DNA of 64,000 nt, taken from assembly GCF_030285625.1 (NCBI RefSeq), contig NZ_CP127294.1, forward strand, positions 62,001 through 126,000, read 5' to 3'. A program made the position numbers and the translations under genes. The notes beneath the pieces are model-generated. The model was not told the DNA's origin. It did not search any database and saw only the letters and a program-made list of their open reading frames with translations. Of this stretch, positions 59,608 to 64,000 are shown one piece after another; positions within the stretch are counted from its first letter, which is position 1; each line of letters starts with the position of its first letter. Source of the stretch: Amycolatopsis sp. 2-15 (GTDB lineage Bacteria > Actinomycetota > Actinomycetes > Mycobacteriales > Pseudonocardiaceae).

Positions 59608-61334
59608 TTCCCCTGTGGCTGCTGGCAATTTTCGTCTTCGGGGTGAACTTCACCCTGTGGGGCACCGCCGGTCTGGCGCGCGCGCTCGAAAACCGCGTGC
59701 GGCCACCACGGCCGCCCCGGCCGTCACCGGTGCCCCGCGCACGGCCCGCCCACGTGCACCGCTCGCGCGTCGCCGTGCTCATGGCCGCGCACAACGAGGA
59801 GGTGGTGATCGGCGAGTCGCTCGCCGCCATCACCCGCCTCGTGCCGGCGTCGAACGTCCACGTCGTGTCCGACGGCTCCACCGACCGCACCGTCGAGCTC
59901 GCCCTCGCGTGCGGTGTGAACGTCACCGAGACACCCAGCAACGTCGGCAAGGCCGGCGCTCTCGAGGAAGGTGTGCGCCACTTCTCCCTCGCCACCCGCT
60001 TCGACGCCGTGCTCCTGCTCGACGCCGACACCCGCCTCGACCCGGACTACTTCGACGCCGCCCTCCCGCAGTTCGACGACCCCGACGTGGTCGCCGTCGC
60101 CGGCTGCGCCGCCACCGACTGGTCCGCCTCGAGGCGCGGCTTCCTGCCGTTCCTGTTCACCGCGCACCGCGCACGCATTTACGCGCTGCTGCAACGCCTC
60201 CTCAAGTTCGGCCAGACCTGGCACCGCACCAACGCGACCCTCATCGTCCCCGGCTTCGCCAGCCTGTACCGCGCGGAAGCGTTGCCGCACATCGACATCA
60301 ACCCCCCGGGCCTGGTGATCGAGGATTTCAACATGACGTTCGAGGTCTACCGCAAACGCCTCGGCAAAGTGGGCTTTTCGTTGAAGGCCATCGCCGTCAC
60401 CCAGGACCCGGACGCGTTCCGCGACTACGTCCGCCAGACGCGCCGCTGGGCCCTCGGCTTCTGGCAAAGCGTCCGCCGCTACCGCCCGCGTGCCGACCTG
60501 TTCAGCTTCATGCTGGGGCTGTACGTGCTGGAGCTGGTTTTCGCCAGCCTGTTCATGGCCTTGCTGCCGGTGATGGTCGTCCTTCTGCTGCTGGCCCTCA
60601 TCCCAGGCTTCCTGTCCGTACCCGTCGCCGGCGACGTGACTCTGGCGATCGGCCACTACGTCAACCTCCCGACCATCGCCTTCGGCATCCTCGTGCCGGA
60701 CCTCCTCCTCACCCTCGCCGTCGTGCTGACAGAACGCCGCGCCCGCTACCTGCTCATGGCGCCCCTCTACCTCCCGCTGCGCTGCCTCGACGCCTGCGTC
60801 GCCCTCTGGTCCCTCCCCCAAGCCTGGCGCGACGGCTCCGGCCGCTGGCAAAGCCCCGCCCGCCGCACCACCGACATCGCCGCGACCCCGGACCTCGCCA
60901 CAATCGGTGCTGGTGCTGGTGCTGGTGCAGGTGTCGGTGCTGGTTTGGGTTCGGGCCTGGCTGCTGCTGCCAGCGCCGGGAGTCCTGCGGACACAGGCTT
61001 GGCCGCAGGCACCGCCTTGGCCGCAGACACCGGCTTGGCCGCAGGCACCTCGGGCACGGCGAGCACCGGCTTGGCCGCAGGCACCGCGGGCACCGGCTTC
61101 GCCGCGGGCACCAGCCTCGGTTCCAGTGGCAGCGCTCGCAGTCTCCCGTCCCCCTTCCCTCGCGACCTTCTCACCCAGCACAACGGCTCGGGCCCCGCCC
61201 ACAGCAACGGCTCCAGCCGAACCGTCCCGTCGCTACCTCCGACCACCTCCAACCCATCCCCCACGTCCGACACCGAACCGGACTGGCCACCCGAGTGGCC
61301 CCCCGACCCCTTCTCGCGCGAAAAGGTCGGCTGA
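59604..61334 (+). CDS. Processive family 2 glycosyltransferase (polysaccharide synthase)
   Basis: A 576-residue membrane synthase. One N-terminal helix is followed by the GT-A domain: VAVLMAAHNEEVVIGES, VVSDGSTDRT, LLLDADTRLD (DxD), IEDFNMTFEVYRK (ED), and QTRRWALGFWQ (QxxRW), the set used by cellulose, chitin, hyaluronan and PgaC-type synthases. Four to five helices follow (residues 300-400). The last 130 residues are an Ala/Gly/Thr-rich repetitive tail ending PDWPPEWPPDPFSREKVG. It is the last gene of the operon. Product: probably a beta-linked HexNAc or HexNAc/uronate polymer. Confidence 0.92.
   Translation: MIPLWLLAIFVFGVNFTLWGTAGLARALENRVRPPRPPRPSPVPRARPAHVHRSRVAVLMAAHNEEVVIGESLAAITRLVPASNVHVVSDGSTDRTVELALACGVNVTETPSNVGKAGALEEGVRHFSLATRFDAVLLLDADTRLDPDYFDAALPQFDDPDVVAVAGCAATDWSASRRGFLPFLFTAHRARIYALLQRLLKFGQTWHRTNATLIVPGFASLYRAEALPHIDINPPGLVIEDFNMTFEVYRKRLGKVGFSLKAIAVTQDPDAFRDYVRQTRRWALGFWQSVRRYRPRADLFSFMLGLYVLELVFASLFMALLPVMVVLLLLALIPGFLSVPVAGDVTLAIGHYVNLPTIAFGILVPDLLLTLAVVLTERRARYLLMAPLYLPLRCLDACVALWSLPQAWRDGSGRWQSPARRTTDIAATPDLATIGAGAGAGAGVGAGLGSGLAAAASAGSPADTGLAAGTALAADTGLAAGTSGTASTGLAAGTAGTGFAAGTSLGSSGSARSLPSPFPRDLLTQHNGSGPAHSNGSSRTVPSLPPTTSNPSPTSDTEPDWPPEWPPDPFSREKVG
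60906..61140 (+). repeat. Low-complexity repeat within the synthase gene
   Basis: A hexamer run (GGTGCT-like, about 60906-60945) encodes GAGAGAGAG. It is followed by about four copies of a 15-base TTGGCCGCAGGCACC-like unit (about 60998-61115) encoding GLAAGT repeats. The reading frame is kept throughout. Confidence 0.75.
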
Positions 61335-61808
61335 CCCCTCCACCATCGGCGCGGCCCCGCCCCGCCCACGCTCCGCGCAGCGATCCCACACCTCCCACCC
61401 CGTGCCGGCGCCGCCTGCTCATTAACCGGGCAACGCCGGCACGGCAACCGAACCTGCCGACCCGCTTGCCAACAAGGAGCGCACCACCGCGAATCCAGCG
61501 CCAGCCAGCCCGCGCACCGTCTAACCAAGTTCGCCTAGCCGGCCGGGCGATACCACCCCGCCGGACCTGCCGACCCTCTTGCCACCGCGGAGCGCACCAC
61601 CGCGAATCCAGCGCGGGCCAGCCCGCGCACCGTCCAGCCAGGTTCGCGGCCCGGCCGGGCCACGGCCGAACTGCCGTCCACTTGCGACCAAAGGAACACA
61701 CCACAGCCGATCCAGCGCCGGGTCGACCTGTGGACCGTCCGGCCAAGTTCACCTGGCAGGCCAAGCCATACCACCACCGAACCGGGCCCGCGGTCGCGGA
61801 GGGGCCCG
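61335..61808. repeat. 474-bp gene-free stretch with a three-copy degenerate tandem repeat
   Basis: From about 61447 to 61790, three imperfect copies of one unit lie head to tail. Landmarks recur in order: TCCAGCG at 61494, 61607 and 61711; ACCGT at 61516, 61629 and 61734; and AAGTTC/AGGTTC at 61527, 61640 and 61745. The spacing is 113 bp between copies 1 and 2 and 104-105 bp between copies 2 and 3. No frame looks like a real gene. Confidence 0.75.
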
Positions 61809-62699
61809 CTACTCCACGTCGGCGAGCAGCTCGTCGAGCCGCGCGGTGTCCGCAGCGCCAGCGGGTCGTTTCGGGTCAGGCAGCAACGCTGTCAGGGCCC
61901 AGGCCCGGCCGCGGGCCCACGTCGCGTCGTCCACGGCGAGCTTGGTGCGGAAGACCGCGCGGGAGGGGCCGTCGAGCAGGGTCCACGCCGCGATCAGGTC
62001 GACGGCCGGGTCGCCGATGGCGAGGGTGCCGAAGTCGATGACCGCGGTGAGCCGGCCGTCGCGGGCGAGGAGGTTGCCCGGTGCGGGGTCGCCGTGCACC
62101 CACACCGGCGGGTGGTCCCACGCGGGCGCCGCGAGCGCCGCCTCGAACAGTGCCGTGGCGGCGGCCGTGTCGATGCGGCCCTCCAGCGCCGCGAGCCATG
62201 GGCGCACCCGCGACTCCACCACGGCCGAGTCGCGCGCGTCGCCCATGCCGACCCCGCGGAAGCCGTTGCTCCAGTCCGGCGGCGGACCGCCGGCGGTGTC
62301 GATCGCCTGCAGCGCAACGAAGAACTCCGCCAGGTCGGCAGCCGCCGTGCCGAGGTCCGCGAGCTGCCCCGGGTCGGGACGCCGCCCGTCGAGCCACCGG
62401 TAGACCGACCACGGGAACGGATACTCCGCAGTCGCCTCCCCCTGCGCCAACGGCACCGGAACCGTCAACGGCAGGCGCGGCCCAAGTCGCGGCAGCCAGC
62501 GCTGCTCCCGCGCCACCTGTCCTTCCCACCGCGCGAACCGCGGCAGCCGCACGGACATCGTGTCGCCCAGCCGGTAGGTGGCGTTGTCCACTCCAGGCGA
62601 CGGCACCGGCACGACCGGAAGCTCGGCCCACCGCGGAAATTGCCCGGCGACCAGCCGCCACACCACTTCCACCGTGATCGTCACTTCATCGGACGACAT
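61809..62699 (-). CDS. Aminoglycoside phosphotransferase-family kinase (APH-like)
   Basis: About 296 residues. The catalytic loop VWVHGDPAPGNLLARDGRL (HGDxxxxN) and the metal Asp in AVIDFGTLAIGDPAVDL are intact. The N-terminal lobe has VDNATYRLGDTMSVRLPR (ATP site) and FPWSVYRWLDG. The APH family covers aminoglycoside kinases, macrolide kinases and small-metabolite kinases; the sequence alone does not tell which. ATG at 62699; a longer frame to 62759 has no ribosome site. Confidence 0.88.
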   Translation of the reverse strand: MSSDEVTITVEVVWRLVAGQFPRWAELPVVPVPSPGVDNATYRLGDTMSVRLPRFARWEGQVAREQRWLPRLGPRLPLTVPVPLAQGEATAEYPFPWSVYRWLDGRRPDPGQLADLGTAAADLAEFFVALQAIDTAGGPPPDWSNGFRGVGMGDARDSAVVESRVRPWLAALEGRIDTAAATALFEAALAAPAWDHPPVWVHGDPAPGNLLARDGRLTAVIDFGTLAIGDPAVDLIAAWTLLDGPSRAVFRTKLAVDDATWARGRAWALTALLPDPKRPAGAADTARLDELLADVE

Positions 62700-62810
62700 G
62701 TCCCGTGCGGTCAACAGGCCTCCCCAGATCGATGGCTCAGATCCAAACCACCGGCCCACCCGCTGTCCACCGAATTCCGATCACCTCCTCTCGCGCCAGG
62801 AACCACCCCG

Positions 62811-63953
62811 TCACGCGCTCTTCGCCAAGGCCAGCTTCTGCGCCGCGTTGACCAACGGCGCCAACCGCGTCCCGAAGTTGCGCATCGCCATCCCCGCCCT
62901 CGTGGCGGGAATCAGCATCGCGGCCGCCACAGGAACGTTGCGCTGCCTCGGATTCACCAGCTTCCGGTGCGTCGCCTCATAACGCCGGAACGCCGCCGCC
63001 TTATCCCCCGGGGTCGCGGCCAGCTCGGTGGCCAGCGTGTGCGCGCCGGCCATCGCCAGCGTCGACCCGTCGCCGAACAGCGAGACACACGACGCCGCGT
63101 CACCCGCCAGCACCACCCGGCCCGCGGTCCAGCTCGGCAACCGCACGCGCGAAACCGAATCGAGGTACAGGTCGCCGGCAGCACGCACCTGGCCAAGCAG
63201 CTCCGGCACCCGCCACCCCGCCCCGGCGTACGCGGTTTCCAGCAATCGCTTGTGCTGCGCCGTGTCGCGGTGGTCGAAGCCCGGCACCGCCGCGTGGCGG
63301 AACATGAACGCCACGATCCCGCGCTCCCGCGACGGGTGCACCGCCACCGCACGGCCCGGCGAGTTGTACATGACGATCTCGCTTCGGTCGGGCACCGGCG
63401 CGTCGAGCGGCATGGTCGCGACGTACACACCCATGTGCTCCACGAACTCCGGCTCGGGGCCGAAGGCCAGCCGGCGCACTCCGGAGTGCAGCCCGTCGGC
63501 GCCCACCACGAGGTCGAACCGCCGCGGCGAGCCGTGTTCGAAGGTGACGTCGACCCCGCCCTCGTCCTGCTCGAGCCCGGCCACCGAGTCGTGGAACACG
63601 TATTCGGCGTCGCCGGCGCTCGCCTCGTACAGGATGCGCGCGAGGTCCGTGCGCGTCAGCTCGACGTCGGTGCCACCACCGTCGCCCATCACCACGCGCC
63701 CGACACTCTTCCCCCGGTCGTTCACGAACGTCATGCCCCTGACCGAGGTGGCCGCCTCCCGCAGCTGCTCGGTGAGGCCCATCTTCCGCGCGACCTCGGC
63801 AGCCGGCCCGCGGACGTCCACCGGGCTCCCACTCGATCGCAGGCCCGCCGCGCGCTCCACCACGGTCGGCCGGTATCCCGCCCGTGCCAGCCAGTAGGCG
63901 AGCGTGGGTCCGGCGACGCCCGCACCGGAGATCAGCACTGTCTTCGTGGTCAT
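62811..63953 (-). CDS. FAD-dependent monooxygenase (group A, TetX/PHBH-like)
   Basis: A 380-residue flavoprotein hydroxylase. FAD motif VLISGAGVAGPTLAYWLARAGYRPTVVERA (GxGxxG), the dual FAD/NADPH motif DLVVGADGLHSGVRRL and the third motif RVVLAGDAASCVSLFGDGSTLAMAGAHTLATEL (GD) are in order. Members hydroxylate aromatics or inactivate antibiotics such as tetracyclines. ATG at 63953. A TetR-type palindrome upstream suggests control by a regulator encoded beyond the window. Confidence 0.92.
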   Translation of the reverse strand: MTTKTVLISGAGVAGPTLAYWLARAGYRPTVVERAAGLRSSGSPVDVRGPAAEVARKMGLTEQLREAATSVRGMTFVNDRGKSVGRVVMGDGGGTDVELTRTDLARILYEASAGDAEYVFHDSVAGLEQDEGGVDVTFEHGSPRRFDLVVGADGLHSGVRRLAFGPEPEFVEHMGVYVATMPLDAPVPDRSEIVMYNSPGRAVAVHPSRERGIVAFMFRHAAVPGFDHRDTAQHKRLLETAYAGAGWRVPELLGQVRAAGDLYLDSVSRVRLPSWTAGRVVLAGDAASCVSLFGDGSTLAMAGAHTLATELAATPGDKAAAFRRYEATHRKLVNPRQRNVPVAAAMLIPATRAGMAMRNFGTRLAPLVNAAQKLALAKSA

Positions 63954-63980
63954 GATCCGTCATCCCTCCTGCCGCGGCCC

Positions 63981-63997
63981 CCTGACCGTCGGTCAGG
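63981..63997. promoter_or_regulatory. TetR-type operator at the window edge
   Basis: CCTGACC-GTC-GGTCAGG, perfect 7-base arms, 28 bp upstream of the monooxygenase start. The CTGACC/GGTCAG form is common for TetR-family operators. Confidence 0.7.
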
Positions 63998-64000
63998 ATC

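Noticed and set aside
59724..61202. 492-codon minus-strand open frame
   Set aside because: Antisense to the GT2 synthase; Glu/Arg/Gly-rich without any recognisable fold, while the plus frame has all GT2 motifs.
61447..61790. Possible CRISPR-like array
   Set aside because: The repeats are about 105-113 bp, degenerate and without unique equal-length spacers, so it is a tandem repeat, not a CRISPR.
1..64000. tRNA, rRNA or mobile-element genes
   Set aside because: I looked for cloverleaf-like ends, transposase motifs and terminal repeats with duplications and saw none that hold up; a covariance-model search would be decisive for small RNAs.

Overview
The window is high-GC chromosomal DNA with strong G/C bias at third codon positions, many GTG/TTG starts and frequent 4-base ATGA overlaps. 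Gene content (IclR, MerR, TetR, RpiR and ECF41 regulators, a WXG100/RHS toxin, a Tat-exported phospholipase C, zinc metallopeptidases) points to a soil actinomycete, most likely Pseudonocardiaceae and Amycolatopsis-like. No rRNA, tRNA, CRISPR array, insertion sequence or phage gene was seen.

Left part (1-18.8 kb) is small-molecule catabolism with local regulators. An IclR regulator faces an MHS-type transporter, an acyl-CoA ligase and a citryl-CoA-lyase-like enzyme, which reads as uptake, activation and cleavage of a citrate-like acid. A two-subunit 3-oxoacid CoA-transferase faces a second IclR regulator. A divergent histidine-ammonia-lyase-like gene, with an altered cofactor-forming triad, faces an RpiR regulator and a broken MFS transporter. 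An ECF41-type sigma factor has a textbook self-promoter overlapped by a perfect inverted repeat.

Middle part (18.8-52 kb): a 1693-residue WXG100-RHS polymorphic toxin with an ADP-ribosyltransferase-like tip and an SseB-like partner; drug and ABC-F resistance proteins; a two-component system whose kinase is frame-broken; a secreted phospholipase C; an acetoacetate decarboxylase / hydroxyacyl-CoA dehydrogenase / CaiB-type CoA-transferase operon; a sedolisin pseudogene whose central segment is inverted; and an SDR / CoA ligase / Baeyer-Villiger monooxygenase operon facing a TetR regulator with two matching operators.

Right part (52-61.3 kb) looks like an extracellular polysaccharide locus. A sensorless kinase with its response regulator, a lipoprotein and a polysaccharide deacetylase lie on the minus strand. 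Divergent from them is a tightly overlapped plus-strand operon: an atypical response regulator (Glu at the phosphoacceptor position), a nucleotide-sugar dehydrogenase, a sugar epimerase/dehydratase, a GH18 hydrolase and a processive GT2 synthase. Downstream is a three-copy degenerate tandem repeat of about 105-113 bp, then a phosphotransferase and an FAD monooxygenase with a TetR-type operator at the window edge.

Several genes (MFS at 15.3 kb, membrane protein at 26.2-27.1 kb, kinase at 32.1-33.2 kb, possibly the VOC gene at 5.4 kb) are broken by single-base losses, often in short homopolymers. Sequencing error is a serious alternative to real decay there. The sedolisin remnant is different, because an inversion cannot arise from base-calling error.
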